Shown here: positions 22,114 through 34,016 of the stretch, piece after piece
How positions within the stretch are numbered: position 1 is the first letter of the stretch
How the letters are laid out: each line of letters begins with the position of its first letter
Source of the DNA: Sistotremastrum niveocremeum HHB9708
Taxonomy: Eukaryota > Basidiomycota > Agaricomycetes > Sistotremastrales > Sistotremastraceae
Assembly (NCBI GenBank): GCA_001630475.1
Contig: KV419438.1
Coordinates: 65,187 to 129,186 of the forward strand
DNA length: 64,000 nt
Direction of reading: 5' to 3'
Position numbers and translations under genes: made by a program
The notes under the pieces: generated by a model
The model's database searches: none
What the model saw: the letters and a program-made list of their open reading frames with translations, nothing else
Told to the model about the DNA's origin: nothing

Positions 22114-23857
22114 ATGGCCAGCGACAGCCACCTCGCAAGAACTATCACAACGTACGAATGTTTCCAAGAACTACGTCAAGCCGTCGAAGACATCGACGAC
22201 AACCCTTCGTTCCTCACAGGAACATGGAATATTCCCAAGTCAAAACTTGCTCTATGGTACAAGAGAGGAGATGCGGCGAGGTGAGAGGACCATTCTTTCA
22301 AACACGAAGAAGTGCCACCTGAAACATTTGCATTCAGTTACATTAAATTTCCGCCCTCGCATGAGGAGGACTTGAAACATCTTTCGAAAGCCTGCCTTAC
22401 CGAGGCTAATGGAGTCGGGAGGCTCGCAGCATCAGATTTCTGCATCGACCTCGGCTTGAGCTTCCCACAACTCCTCGGTCAAAGTGCAAGAAATTTACTC
22501 GGGATGGAACGCGAAGACCGGAAAATTCGAGCCGAATTATTTGAAGTGAATTTTCTTGGTATCGCACATTCGATAACTTCTCAGAGATTACCGTCTTGAC
22601 GTCTCTTCTCAGGACCCAATGCCTCATTCAAAGCACCCGAAAGCATTCCAGCTGTCGATGATAGATTCGGGACCCTGATTTTAGTACTTCCGACCGAACA
22701 TCAAGGTGGCACCCTGATCGTCAGAGATACCAAAGGCGAATACAAGTTCGAATCTTCGCATATGCCTCAATCTGCAAGTTCCAAAGGAGAACCGTACGAG
22801 GTGACGACGGTCGCTTGGGTCGCGTTCCATAATCATTTGGAACACGAGGTGATGCCAGTCGTTTCTGGAGTCCGAGTTACGTTGACATTCGTGAGTTACC
22901 CTGCATCCCCTTTCTTCGAAATTATTCACAATGGCGCGTACGAAGAATCTTCATTTCTCCGATTCGCCTGTGCTCCCGAATAACACCACGATTACAGCAG
23001 AAGCGCCAGATTTCCTACTTAAATTGAAAGCACGTCTTGATGATCCTTCCTTCTTGCCGTTGGGCGGCCGCCTTGGCTTCGGACTCAAATACAAATACTC
23101 ATTCTCCGCGGAGTCAAAGCTTAAAAGCTTGATCACCTCGTTGAAAGGCGCAGACGGTGCTGTTGTCAAGACATTGAACCATCTTGGCTTGAAAACCTCG
23201 CTCGTATCGCATTACGACCTGGAAGAATTGTTGGAAGATCCAGAAGGCGAATGGGGACCGCCTGAGCAGCCTCCCGACGAGTGGAAACGATACTTCATCA
23301 GTGACACGATCATTAGTATGGGCGAATTGGGATCTACTCAACTTCATGACGAGTTCGACTACCCCGAATGTATCCGAGACTCGCGGGACACCAAAACGGT
23401 CCTCAATCGAGGGTTCGTTTATGTTCGCAGTGAGTTGCTGTACTTTCTCGTTGTCTTTTCCATCATTACTCACGTTCTACATAAAATAGACAATGAAGAT
23501 TCGACGACAAAACGCACTGACACTGAAGAAGTCAAGGTTACGACTCAGTTCGATAACTTTGTCTGTGACCTCGGGACGAAAATTGTGAAGAAAGTTCTCG
23601 AGCGGGAGACGGTCACAAAGAACCGCGAAACGGGCAAGAAAACCTCCACTGTGGATGAGCAAACTGTCGTTCAAGAAACGGAGAAAGCCGCGGGCACCAC
23701 AGGATCTAAGGCGAAGCCCAACATGCCGGTGATCAACTGGATCTCGCCCAATCTGGATACGAACGTGGTTCAAACTTATCTCAAAGAGTTAAATGCCTCC
23801 ATTGTGCTATTGGGAGAGGTCCCGCCGTACGAAAAGAGACGTGTCGATAAAGCTTAA
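22114..23857 (+). CDS. 2OG-Fe(II) oxygenase-like protein, copy 1
   Basis: First of four paralogs. ATG 22114 (MASDSHLARTITTYECFQEL), five to six exons, about 490 residues. The double-stranded beta-helix core reads FGTLILVLPTEHQGG, WVAFHNHLEHEV, then VVSGVRVTLTF and NLHFSDSP. In fungal relatives the stretch before FGTL is HxDTP, giving the first two iron ligands. Here the aligned residues are Pro and Ser (FKAPESIPAVDDRFG). The distal His (EHEV) and the 2OG-contacting Arg (SGVR) are kept. The N-terminal third (GTWNIPKSKLALWYKRGD, then a substrate-binding-like helical region) is shared by all copies. The C-terminal INWISPN segment is more diverged than in the others. It is probably inactive or changed in chemistry (inference). 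Confidence 0.75.
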
Positions 23858-24245
23858 ATTAGCCACTATGGGGCGCGGACGGCTGTTTGTAGGATCGAAG
23901 ACTGCGGCTAAAATCTTGACTACATTGTACGATATGTATACCGAGACGATATTTATAATTGAGCTCACCCTTATTCTTTATCAAGCTGTTCAAACACACT
24001 ATCCTAATTATATACAAGATCGTGACATGTTAGTACTAGTAGCTCACCTCCAGTGCTGTTCGTCCCTCAAAGCTAAGGACGCGGTTTGCGTTGCCACTTC
24101 ATTGCAGATATCTCGGCATTTTCTCAACATTCAGAGGAGAACCTATAGCAGTTTACAAAGGTACAAAGCAATATAATAATTTAACCGGTATGGACAACGG
24201 ACCCTGCGGTGGACACCAGTGCTCTCGAGGGTCAAACCATGCGGC

Positions 24246-26310
24246 TCACGATGATCCCAATGATGACATTCGGATCGATTCTGCATCTGACTCATCGCTT
24301 TTCCGTGAATCGAGCCCTTTGTCTTTTTCGGTAGTCAAATCAATCTTGGACGCAGCTCCGCCCCAGAACTCCAGACTGTCCTGCCTCACGGGCAAGTCAA
24401 ATACGGTGTCAGATGCCGCTGGTAAAGATATCAGTCTCAAGTGTATGTTAACGAGGAAGAGGTGCCGAGGTACATACCGGTTGAGAGAGAAAGTACGGGA
24501 GCCGATCCATGAATCCTTTGCGAGCGGTTGAAGAACTCAAGTGTTCCGGGGACTGTGCTATGCTGAGGCTTGGCTATTCCGACCGACCGTATGTTCAAGA
24601 TGAGGCGGGATCCCTAAATCTCATTCGTCAAACATCTGCTTCGGTATAATCGAGATATCACTAACAGAGTAGGCGTACACGGATACAAGCCAACTGTCAG
24701 ATTTGGCTTAGCAAACCAGTAAAAGATCTGAGGGAAGCACAGCGGGACTTACGGGTAGGCCAGAGTCACAATCTCGCTATGCTGATAGACGATAGTCATG
24801 ACCGCACATACTACGCTGATGCCTGAGTAGACAAGACAATAAGCAGGGAGCCTTTGGAGGGGGTGGAGAGGAATTACGCACTGAACAGTCTAATGAAGAG
24901 TGTCAGCCGAAATCTATTCTGAAGTGATTCGAGTGACTTACAAAGCGAAGAAAAGAGCACCATCGCGAATGAACATCGTCAACATCGGCCCAAGACTGCT
25001 CTTGATCTGACGGGAGGTCAACCTGAAGACACCCGTAGTGGTAGACTGAGAGTGTTGTTCCCGCAGGGTTTGATACAGCTTGATGACTGTCAATACGAAG
25101 AATCCGACTGTACGGAAAGTCCTGTCAGGATGGAGTTTGTGGTAAGCGGAAGTATGTGCTCTTACATCCGACGGAGAAGTTGGGGACCCTTCAATCACCG
25201 TTGAGTTTGTCTGTCAGAATCCTGTAGGAAATAAACGTACCATGCGATCAAAGCTCTATTCGTCACGCCGTTGGAGATCAGGCACCCAGGAATGAAAGGC
25301 AAGGGTCTTGGGATGACATCGTTGAGGAGTGCTTGGCTCAATGTAACATAGAGCTCGGTCTAATACACGTAAGATGAGACCCTTCGAAAATGCAGAAGCG
25401 CTCACGCCGAATTCGACTGCAATACGTGGAAAAGTGAAAAGAGCAAACGTTTGAAACTCCGCAATTACTTACGTAAAACTAGTCCTATCAGCAGTGTAAG
25501 GACTGGGGGGAGGGCGTTAGCCAACGGAAGATAATGCATTTTGTAGAACCGAGGCTTACTTCGTTTGCTACGGTTGTACAACGCATGGATTCGCAGAACG
25601 AAGATCACGTTGACGGTAGTTGTGAAGACCACAAAGCCGGAACTAGGAAAACGATCAATATTCGTGATGCAAATGCCATGCCGGCGATACGCACAATGTG
25701 TAGAACCAAAGCCAGAATTTGCAGCTACAGCAAAGTTCGAGTCAGATGATGGGTCGAATTATTAGTGGGGACTCTGGCACGTACAACTGAGAAGAGGATG
25801 AGTCATCGTGTCAAACCGAGCGGTGCAAAATTGCTTACATCCACCCCAACGGTAACACTGTTGTTTACTATAGCGCTTGAGATTTCGATTGCGGATATTG
25901 AGACCATCGTGCTCACCACCAAGTTCGAATCTGAAGGAAGCCGGTCAGACCACTTTTGGGTAATGTGGATTAAATCTCACCCCAATTGGAAAATACCCCA
26001 ATATCGCGCAAAGATATACAGGACTTTGGGGAACGACCACTTCGCTCTTTGTAGTGCGTGAGCACATATAAAAGATGGGCTCCGCATCGAGAAAGCTTAC
26101 CTCCATATGTATTCGATCTCGCTGGGCAAATGACAGACCGTGTCGTATACGAGCCATGCCAAAGCGCTCGCTTAATAAAGGGTATCAGCAGAAGTTGTTG
26201 GATGAAAGCAAACAATACCGACCTATACTGTAGTTTACAGCGCGGAATTGATCGAGCGTTGTAAGGAGCTCCTGCCACTCTTGTTGAACAGTCAATCCGG
26301 TGTTAGACAT
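24246..26310 (-). CDS. DUF6533-domain seven-helix membrane protein
   Basis: ATG 26310 begins MSNTGLTVQQEWQELLTTLD. The DUF6533 signature follows over two exons: SALAWLVYDTVCHLPSEIEY (family A--L-YD-LL-L--EI--IW), then the W-------LY---RY segment. Later exons encode further hydrophobic helices and the typical end of the helical bundle, FFVLTVIKLYQTLREQ and TMFIRDGALFFAL (family lvrDG-lYF). The tail exon is hydrophilic and Ser/Asp-rich, ending at the stop at 24246. Nine or more short exons make this hard to assemble exactly. DUF6533 proteins are a large basidiomycete family of unknown function with a GPCR-like layout. It is convergent with oxygenase copy 1. Confidence 0.65.
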
Positions 26311-27716
26311 CTTGCGATCGACAGGGAAGGTATGGCAATGCGCAGGGACGCTCAGGAAGAGAGAACTGATCAGCGATCACGAAGACTGCTTTTGGTTTTA
26401 TCGCTGCGTCCTGTAAGCCCCAGACCTCCATCACCGTAAATTTCGTCGGGTTCGATGGGGAGCGCTTGATGGAACGGGGTGGCCTATCTGGGTAAATTGT
26501 GACTGAGGGCCAATCATACTGCTGCTAGAGATCAATCGATCAGGCGTGATAGACCAGCGTGGAGCACGGGCTGGAAGTGGACTGTCGACCTCAAGACCAA
26601 GATCAATCTGCTATCTCGCTTACAGAAGTTAGACCCGATCAATATCCCAAAAAGGAAGTCGTAGTTAGGAACCAGCACAGCCACCCCCTGGATTCTTAGA
26701 TGACTATTGCGTGTGTGTGAGGATCAAAGTCGACGAGTTATGTGATTGGTTATCGAACCCCGATGTAGATCAAGAAATCATGTTGCCGAGGATTTACGGG
26801 ATCCCAAAGGTCGGCGTCGCTCTCATGACCAGTTCGCCGATGATCGATGCGATCTCTGGAACTGCTGCACGCTGATTTTCCGGATGAATTGGTTGATGGG
26901 AGCGGAGAGACTGATTTCTGGACCCACGTCGCATGTCATTGCGTCAGCGTCGAGGTACGTAAGAAGGAATCCATTCTTCACGGCTACGGAACATGCGTCG
27001 GGTGTCGGGGGCTGGGGTTGCGACATCATCGGCTTCGGGAGATACTAAACGCTCTGAGAGGTATGAGGTTCAGTGAACGTTTTTGACTTCGAATATATCT
27101 ACACACCTTGAATGATATTGATCAGACTCGGCCAATTCATGGCCTCATGGGACGCAGCGGGCTTACGAAAGTTCAAGTTGCGTCCCTGAACACATCAATG
27201 AAGCATAGATTGGATGAGAGGTAAAGCATTTAACCTGTCCTCACTAGCAGATGATCATCATAAATCGTATGCGAACGCCTCGTTGGTGCGTCAGTCGTCA
27301 GAGCTGCTCAGTGCTCAAGCCAACGACGCCTGGCGGAGTTCGAAACTGTGATGTGATGGTTTGACTGATTGATCCGGCCCGGCCCGGGCGCCGTCGGAAG
27401 CATTTTGCGGCAGCTTTTCCGGCTTGATAATGTCAAGCGCCGGTGCCCGTTCGGTGTCTGGGTTAGGCTTACGCTGCCCGACCGAACCAGGATCGATATT
27501 CTCCTACGACCTGGACAGTTCCCAATATGGCTAAGAAGGCATTTGGTCCAGAAAATCTCCAGGAAAAGGGCAACTCGTACGACGAGTCAGCAGCTCGGAA
27601 AACTTGAGCAGGTGGCGCAACCGATCCCGGATTTGGCAGAAAGGGACACAAGAGCGCCTCGTTTTGTTCTTTTCTTTCTTCTCTAACGCACGTCCAACTC
27701 TTTGAACTCGAAGGCC
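26311..27716. other. 1.4-kb stretch without a recognisable gene
   Basis: Open frames exist (for example 26746-27048 plus and 27369-27686 plus) but show no splice-linked extension or family motif. A GC-rich GGCCCGGCCCGGGCGCC tract lies near 27377. The segment 27615-27649 resembles a stretch upstream of the second MYND gene and is probably promoter sequence of the first. Confidence 0.5.
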
Positions 27717-29731
27717 ATGGGGTCGTCACTGTCGGTTTGCTTAGTCCTTACCGCCTCAATCGCCTCCTTTTTCATGTTCAAGTACTTCGAATCCCAAAAA
27801 TCCGAGCAGTTTTTCCTATCGCGGTCACAAAGCAGTCAATTGGACTTCCATCCCCAGAATCAGTCAGAGCCCAACAATCGAAAGGCCAAAACGACCTCGA
27901 GTCGAGGTCATCGTCGCTTCGTCAAACTCGAACCAGGTGATGATGGGTCTGACTTGGATCCCGTTTTTCGCCAAGGTAGGCACCCCATCGACGTACACAA
28001 TCGCACACACATGTAACTCAAATGTCGCACGCAGATATGACCAAGTTCAAACCAATCAAGAACCATCTGGGAGAAGCTACCCTCTGGGGGCTTCGAGAGT
28101 ATGACAGGTCTGGACATCCTGTCTTCGATTTGGAGGGGGCTGGGCGGCGGCGGGTTAGTAGTCGAAACGCCTCATGGACATCGCTCTCATGCATCCTACT
28201 CTAGATGCTCCATCAATCGTGCTACTACAGTCGTGGAGCTGAGATCCCGGAATCTCAATTTGTCAAATACTTGATGGCAAAAAAGGTACAAATTTCGCCA
28301 GACATATCTTCCTTGACGCTCAGAGACTTTAACGACAGAAATCTCAACTAGAGAAGCTGGATGTGACCGCGCTAAAGAAGCGAGATTATGTCATCAACTT
28401 GACACTTCCGTGAGTCCCTCTTACCAATTCTCGACGAATTTCTCGTCGTCGCAACGACCTGACACTGCGCCGCACAAGATGGATCCCCTTAGAACCTATG
28501 TCCTCGGACGCACATGATAGATACTACGAGGACGGGGACGTCGAACCACACCTGATCACTCGAAAGTTCAAAGTTTCTGGAGGAATCAACCTCGACACAT
28601 TGCAAGACAAGATACTCCAGCCAATTATGGGATGGTGAGACACACCTCTCCCAGTGACACCATGCTGAACTCATGCTGATGCTTTTCACAGGGAGCGTAA
28701 CAGCCATGCATGGATATTCACGGATCTGAAAGACGGGGCTTGTTTCGGTCCGAAAGTGAGTGCGAATGCATTGTTCAGGAACGAGTATATCTGACGCTCA
28801 TTTTTGTATTTCAGGGTTGCAGTGCAACCGACATCATGCACTTGCCTATGCTGTGTTACGAGTTCCTCTATGCCGAAGAATACACACTTGCCCATCTCGC
28901 GCAGAAAGAAGGAGAAAGAATCGAATATCGCTACGACCTCGGAGACAATTGGGGTCATAATCTCAAGGTACGCGAGATATCATCTATGGACTAGGAAAGC
29001 ATTTTGATAAGTTCGTCAAGATTGAGAAGATCTTATCGGAGCAAGAGTCCGACGGAGCTGTTGTGCTTGTTGAAGGTCATGGAATGTGTCCTCCCGAGAA
29101 TGGAGGAGGCAATGGGTGCGTTCCGGCCATCATAGCTGATAACGCATTTACATCTAATTACAGTGTGTGGGCCGACGATGTCTATAAACTGAGCTATGGA
29201 ACTCGCCACGAGAAGTCTGAAGTTCGACACAAACTATCCGGCGCTCGCAACGTCGATCTTCCACCGGGAGCTATTGACCCAAAGTACTTCTCTGTCGACG
29301 AAGCGAATAAACGTCTCCGAGATGCCCTTCGCTCTCATTCTTCTCTTCGGGATGGTGCGAGGACGAATTATATCTTCCCTGGTGTTCCGAGCCCAGATCT
29401 TCTACGATTGATAAATCCTCCTCGACGTGGGGCGATCATAAACCGAACGATAGAGGCAGCGTCTGGCAGCTCGGCGATAGGATTAACTGAAGAGGTTGTC
29501 AGTCATCGGAGGGATAAGAATGCAAAAGCATTATGCGCGGTGTGCGGAAAGGCACAGGGGCTGAAGGCGTGCGCTAAGTGTAGGAAGGTTTGGTATTGTG
29601 GATCCCAACATCAGCTGTATGTGCCCTTTCTTTGACATTGCCTTTGAGAAGTTGACGTGCGCGCGAATTCTAGCGATGATTGGCAGGAGCACCGAAGACA
29701 TTGTCAGTGTCCCAAACCGCGCGTTCACTAA
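27717..29731 (+). CDS. pRiA4b ORF3-like domain + MYND finger protein, copy 1
   Basis: ATG 27717. Residues 1-26 form a hydrophobic N-terminal segment (SVCLVLTASIASFFMF), a possible signal anchor. After FVKLEPGDDGSDLD and NHLGEATLWGLREYD the pRiA4b ORF3-like domain follows: VSGGINLDTLQDKILQPIMG, then W...HAWIFTD, then GERIEYRYDLGDNWGHNL, and GHGMCPPENGGGNG (family Y-YDFGD-W-H and PPED-GG). The C-terminus is a MYND zinc finger: CAVC, CAKC, YCGSQHQ, then DDWQEHRRHC. The domain was first described from a bacterial plasmid/IS passenger gene and is of unknown function. MYND fingers bind proline-rich peptides. About eight introns of 50-60 nt. A paralog lies 3.6 kb downstream on the same strand. Confidence 0.8.
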
Positions 29732-30109
29732 CATTCTCCCTTTGGGATCTCCTCAATCTAACGTGTCGGTGTAAGCTTGTGTACCAGTAGTACCACCGGT
29801 CCAAAAATTCGTTATAAGTCCAATTTGTTAAAATGTGATCAATTTCTTGTCAGAATTAACTTGTATATTCTGTATCTCTAGTCTCATCATCGGTTCAAAT
29901 AACATTACGATGCTTAAGCAGTCGTCTGGGCGCAAGAATGTGGTCCACTAGTGGAGGTAGCTAGCGCCAACAGTGTGACTGACTGTGACTGGACAACTTG
30001 AAACTGAGGCAGTTTTCTCCCGAATCGACGTCCTTGGGCCTCATGCCTCATAATCGAGCCTTTCAGGATTAATATTGATAAACAACTTTGAACCTTTGCA
30101 CTGGTGAGT
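29732..30109. other. Intergenic 3' flank of MYND gene copy 1
   Basis: No gene recognised. The region ends at the 11-bp target duplication of the transposable element that follows. Confidence 0.45.
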
Positions 30110-30120
30110 GCATGCACCCC

Positions 30121-31107
30121 ATTCTCCTTCCCAGAGGCTCCCGCTGCTTGGGCCGCGGTCAATCACAGTACGGTAGAATAGAGAACAACGTAATTTCAAT
30201 GTCGTGATAATGTTCGGAGATAAAAATGATAAATCCGTNNNNNNNNNNNNNNNNNNNNNNNNNNNNNNNNNNNNNNNNNNNNNNNNNNNNNNNNNNNNNN
30301 NNNNNNNNNNNNNNNNNNNNNNNNNNNNNNNNNNNNNNNNNNNNNNNNNNNNNNNNNNNNNNNNNNNNNNNNNNNNNNNNNNNNNNNNNNNNNNNNNNNN
30401 NNNNNNNNNNNNNNNNNNNNNNNNNNNNNNNNNNNNNNNNNNNNNNNNNNNNNNNNNNNNNNNNNNNNNNNNNNNNNNNNNNNNNNNNNNNNNNNNNNNN
30501 NNNNNNNNNNNNNNNNNNNNNNNNNNNNNNNNNNNNNNNNNNNNNNNNNNNNNNNNNNNNNNNNNNNNNNNNNNNNNNNNNNNNNNNNNNNNNNNNNNNN
30601 NNNNNNNNNNNNNNNNNNNNNNNNNNNNNNNNNNNNNNNNNNNNNNNNNNNNNNNNNNNNNNNNNNNNNNNNNNNNNNNNNNNNNNNNNNNNNNNNNNNN
30701 NNNNNNNNNNNNNNNNNNNNNNNNNNNNNNNNNNNNNNNNNNNNNNNNNNNNNNNNNNNNNNNNNNNNNNNNNNNNNNNNNNNNNNNNNNNNNNNNNNNN
30801 NNNNNNNNNNNNNNNNNNNNNNNNNNNNNNNNNNNNNNNNNNNNNNNNNNNNNATAAAAGAGTCAGTAGGAGCATTTCCCGAGAGCCCATGCAAGGCGGC
30901 GTGACAGGGAAAAGCTGATGTAATCGTCTCGGATCGGAATCGGAGACCATCATGTTCCAGAGGCTCCCGCTGCGCGGTCGCGTCTCCTTACGGATTTATC
31001 ATTTTTATCTCCGAACATTATCACGACATTGAAATTACGTTGTTCTCTATTCTACCGTACTGTGATTGACCGCGGCCCAAGCAGCGGGAGCCTCTGGGAA
31101 GGAGAAT
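30121..31107. mobile_element. DNA element with 118-bp perfect terminal inverted repeats, MULE-like
   Basis: The left arm 30121-30238 and right arm 30990-31107 are reverse complements over all 118 bases that can be compared. The left arm runs into the gap, so the TIRs may be longer. An 11-bp direct repeat GCATGCACCCC flanks the element (30110-30120 and 31108-31118), a target-site duplication. Long TIRs with 9-11-bp duplications fit Mutator-like elements. A 17-bp stretch of the TIR (CAGAGGCTCCCGCTGC core) recurs inside at about 30958. Most of the interior is unsequenced, so it cannot be said whether a transposase is present. At the stated gap size the element would be 987 bp, most likely non-autonomous. 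Confidence 0.8.
30239..30853. other. Assembly gap (615 Ns)
   Basis: A run of N. It lies inside an inverted-repeat element, which is a common cause of short-read assembly failure. The true length is unknown. Confidence 0.99.
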
Positions 31108-31333
31108 GCATGCACCCCTTAGTTCTTGTGTAAAATCTCAACTTTCGGGTTTCAGTGGGCGGCAGTGCTGCGGCACGGCGTAGTGTAGCAACCGATTCCA
31201 AATCTGGAAGAAAGGGGCAAACCAAAAGGGGTCGTCTTGTACAATTGTTTTGCTTCCGCTCTTAAAAGCTGAGAGTTGAGGGGTCAACTCCCTGTCAATC
31301 GATCGCTCCCTGATTCATCTGCAAGTAAAAACT

Positions 31334-33277
31334 ATGGGTACGTATTTCTGACCTCTTTGCTATCTCCTATCCCTCTTATCAGCGTACGCCGTGTCGCGAA
31401 ACGTGAGTTTTTCACATAGCGATATCTTGGTTCCGTGAAACTTCCATACTGAGCTTCGGAATCAAATCCTTCAGATCAAACTTTAGGTCGCTATGTTAAG
31501 CTTCAACCGGGTGATAATGGAGCCGACTTGGACGACGTCTTCCTTCAAGGTGAGTCAATATCATCCAGTGCACCGAAGTCGAGGAATCAGAGACCCCACC
31601 CAGATATGAATAAATTCGTTCCGGCCAAGAACTCGCTCGGCGAAGCTCATCTTTGGGGGCTTCGGAAGTATGATGCCTCAGGATTTCCTGAGTTCGAACT
31701 TGAGCGGGGTTACCAGCGGATGGTTCGTGATGAATATGCCTTCAATCGCATCGCACTTACACTCTCTTAGATGGTCAATCAGATCCTCTACCACAGCTAT
31801 GGAGTTCGGGTTCCAGAGAAGCAATTTGTTGATCATCTAATGGCGAAAAAGGTACTGTCGTAAGTTGTGCACCCTTCGACTTCAACTGACTTACGAAAGA
31901 AATCAAAACTGGAGAAGTTGGACGTGACCTCATTGAAGAAACGAGATTATGTCATCAGTCTGTCCTTTCCGTGAGTTCCTTGTACCAATCTGCGATGCCA
32001 AGCCCGAGATGACATTATACATCTCAAGCTGGATTCCCTTATCCCCCATGTCTTCGGACGCCCACGACGAACATTTCAAAAACGGCGATGTTGAGCCGCA
32101 CCTTATCACTCGCAAATTCAAGGTCTCTGGAGGCATCAACCTCGATACATTGCAGGACAAGATACTCCAGCCAATCATTGGATGGTGCGTTACTTCATTG
32201 AATAAAGATAAGGGTAATTGATCTTTTCTGCAGGGAACGCAATGCTCACGCTTGGCTCTTCACGGATTTGCGAGACGGGGCTTGCTTCGGACCAAAAGTG
32301 AATGCGACTGTGATTGTTCTGCAATGTTCTCTTTTTCTGATTCACCTCAGCACAGGGTTGTAGCGCTCAGGATATCATGCACGTCGGGATGCTGTGCTAC
32401 GACTTCCTCAAAGCGGATGACTACACACTCGCTCATCTTTGCCAGAAGGAAGGAGAAAGAATTGAATATCGATACGACCTGGGAGATAATTGGCTTCAGA
32501 ACCTCAAGGTTGGTGACGTCATACCAACAACGGAGCAAAGTCGGATAACATCTTCCGTAGGTCGAAAAGATATTATCGGAAGAAGAATCCGACGGAGCTG
32601 CGGTGCTGATCGAGGGTCATGGAATGTGCCCTCCCGAAAACGGAGGAGGCAACAGGTACGCCCTGTCCATGCTAATTGAGAACACTTCTGCAACCTATCG
32701 CAGTGTATGGTCTGGGGATATCTACAGACTGATTCACGGCACCCAAGACGAGAAGAAAAAGATTCGACTAAAACTGGCCAATGCTAGGAATATCACGGCA
32801 CCGTCTGGTTCAATCGATCCCAAGCACTTTTCTCTCGAGGAAGCAAAAGAGCGTCTCCGAGCTGCACTTCATTCTCATTCTTCTCTTCGCGATGGAGCCA
32901 GGACAAATTATATCTTCCCCGGTGCACCGACTCAAGATATTCTACACATGATCAATCCTCCCCGACGTGGTGCGGCCGTGAATCGGACAATTGTTCCCGG
33001 CTGTGAGCATACCCTGACGGGGGTTACTCAAGAAGTTATCAGCGATCGAAGGGACAAAAATGCCAAAGCATTGTGTGCTGTCTGTGGGAAAGCTCAAGAT
33101 CTGAAGGTGTGTAGTAAATGCAAGAATGTTTGGTATTGCGGAGTCCAACATCAACAGTATGTGCCCTTTTTCGTCGTCGATCTTGAGCATTCTTTGAAGA
33201 GCATTTTCGCTGTCTATAGCGATGATTGGCAGGAGCACCGGAAGAACTGTCGCCGCCCCAAACCTCGCGCTACATAG
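31334..33277 (+). CDS. pRiA4b ORF3-like domain + MYND finger protein, copy 2
   Basis: The probable start is ATG 31334, which gives only ATGG before a GTACGT donor. The next exon resumes RYVKLQPGDNGADLD, so the hydrophobic N-terminal segment of copy 1 is missing. The rest aligns exon by exon: NSLGEAHLWGLRKYD, VSGGINLDTLQDKILQPIIG, ERNAHAWLFTDLRDGACFGP, GERIEYRYDLGDNWLQNL, GHGMCPPENGGGNR, then the MYND finger CAVC, CSKC, YCGVQHQ, DDWQEHRKNC. In the YDLGDNW-H motif the His of copy 1 (GHNL) is Gln here (LQNL). The protein would be soluble, unlike copy 1. It is separated from copy 1 by the inverted-repeat element. Function unknown. Confidence 0.8.
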
Positions 33278-34016
33278 TATCCTGTTTGAAGAAACCCTTC
33301 TTGACTCGTCATGCGAAAGCCGTATCTTGAACACCAACCTCACGACCTTGAAATTTGTTTTTGAGACTCTGTCAGCAATTATACCGTCTTCATCTCGTTC
33401 AATGTGATGTAGGACTTCTCTATCCTTCTTGTAGCTCTAGTATTGTCTTTTCTGAATCTGTTGATCTTGGTCCTGCCAGTAGTCGGCAATGGGACCCATG
33501 TGTAAATGTGTAAAATATGATACTGATCGCTTGTAATGAAATCGTTCCTGTGTATCCTGCGCACAAGATTCGATCGCGAGTTTTTTTCAACGAAAGTCAA
33601 ACAGCCTCATGATGCAATTTATCCCATAAAGAAAACACTTCCATGTTTTTTTTAGCCGGCCGCGGTGCACGTTAGCAAGGTGACTTAGAAGCCCAAATCC
33701 AACTCCCACATCAAGAAATTAGTCTCAGACGTGGCGCTCGGGGTTACTATGTTTTGACGTGTCTGAGAACTCGTGGGTGCAACTTTCTTGGTCCGTCAAA
33801 GCATGAATTTTTCAGAAAATTCTAACAATACTCACAGACCCACCCAGTGAACTAATTCAACTGGGTCTGTCAGTGAAACAATAGGAACGACACCGGGACT
33901 TGCACCAGAATCGGCTGCTGAGCTTCGAATGACATGGTCGTAGACCTGTCGGAGTTTATCCTTTATTACGAAACTGTTCAACTTGCAACTGTCACCACCA
34001 CTCAGTCCACACCACC
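33278..34016. other. Intergenic, includes promoter of oxygenase copy 2
   Basis: No gene recognised. The last 150 bp share several blocks with the 180 bp upstream of oxygenase copy 3 (AATAGGAACGA, then GCAGCTGAG/GCTGCTGAG, and CTGTCGGAGTT), so the promoter was duplicated with the gene. Confidence 0.5.

Noticed and set aside
26746-27048. Overlapping plus and minus frames of about 70-100 codons
   Set aside because: Neither has splice-linked extensions or recognisable motifs, and both overlap in the same stretch.
27369-27686. Plus-strand 105-codon frame
   Set aside because: Lacks family motifs and overlaps the putative promoter of the first MYND gene.
30159-30953. Long open frames on both strands through 30239-30853
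   Set aside because: They consist of undetermined bases and carry no information.
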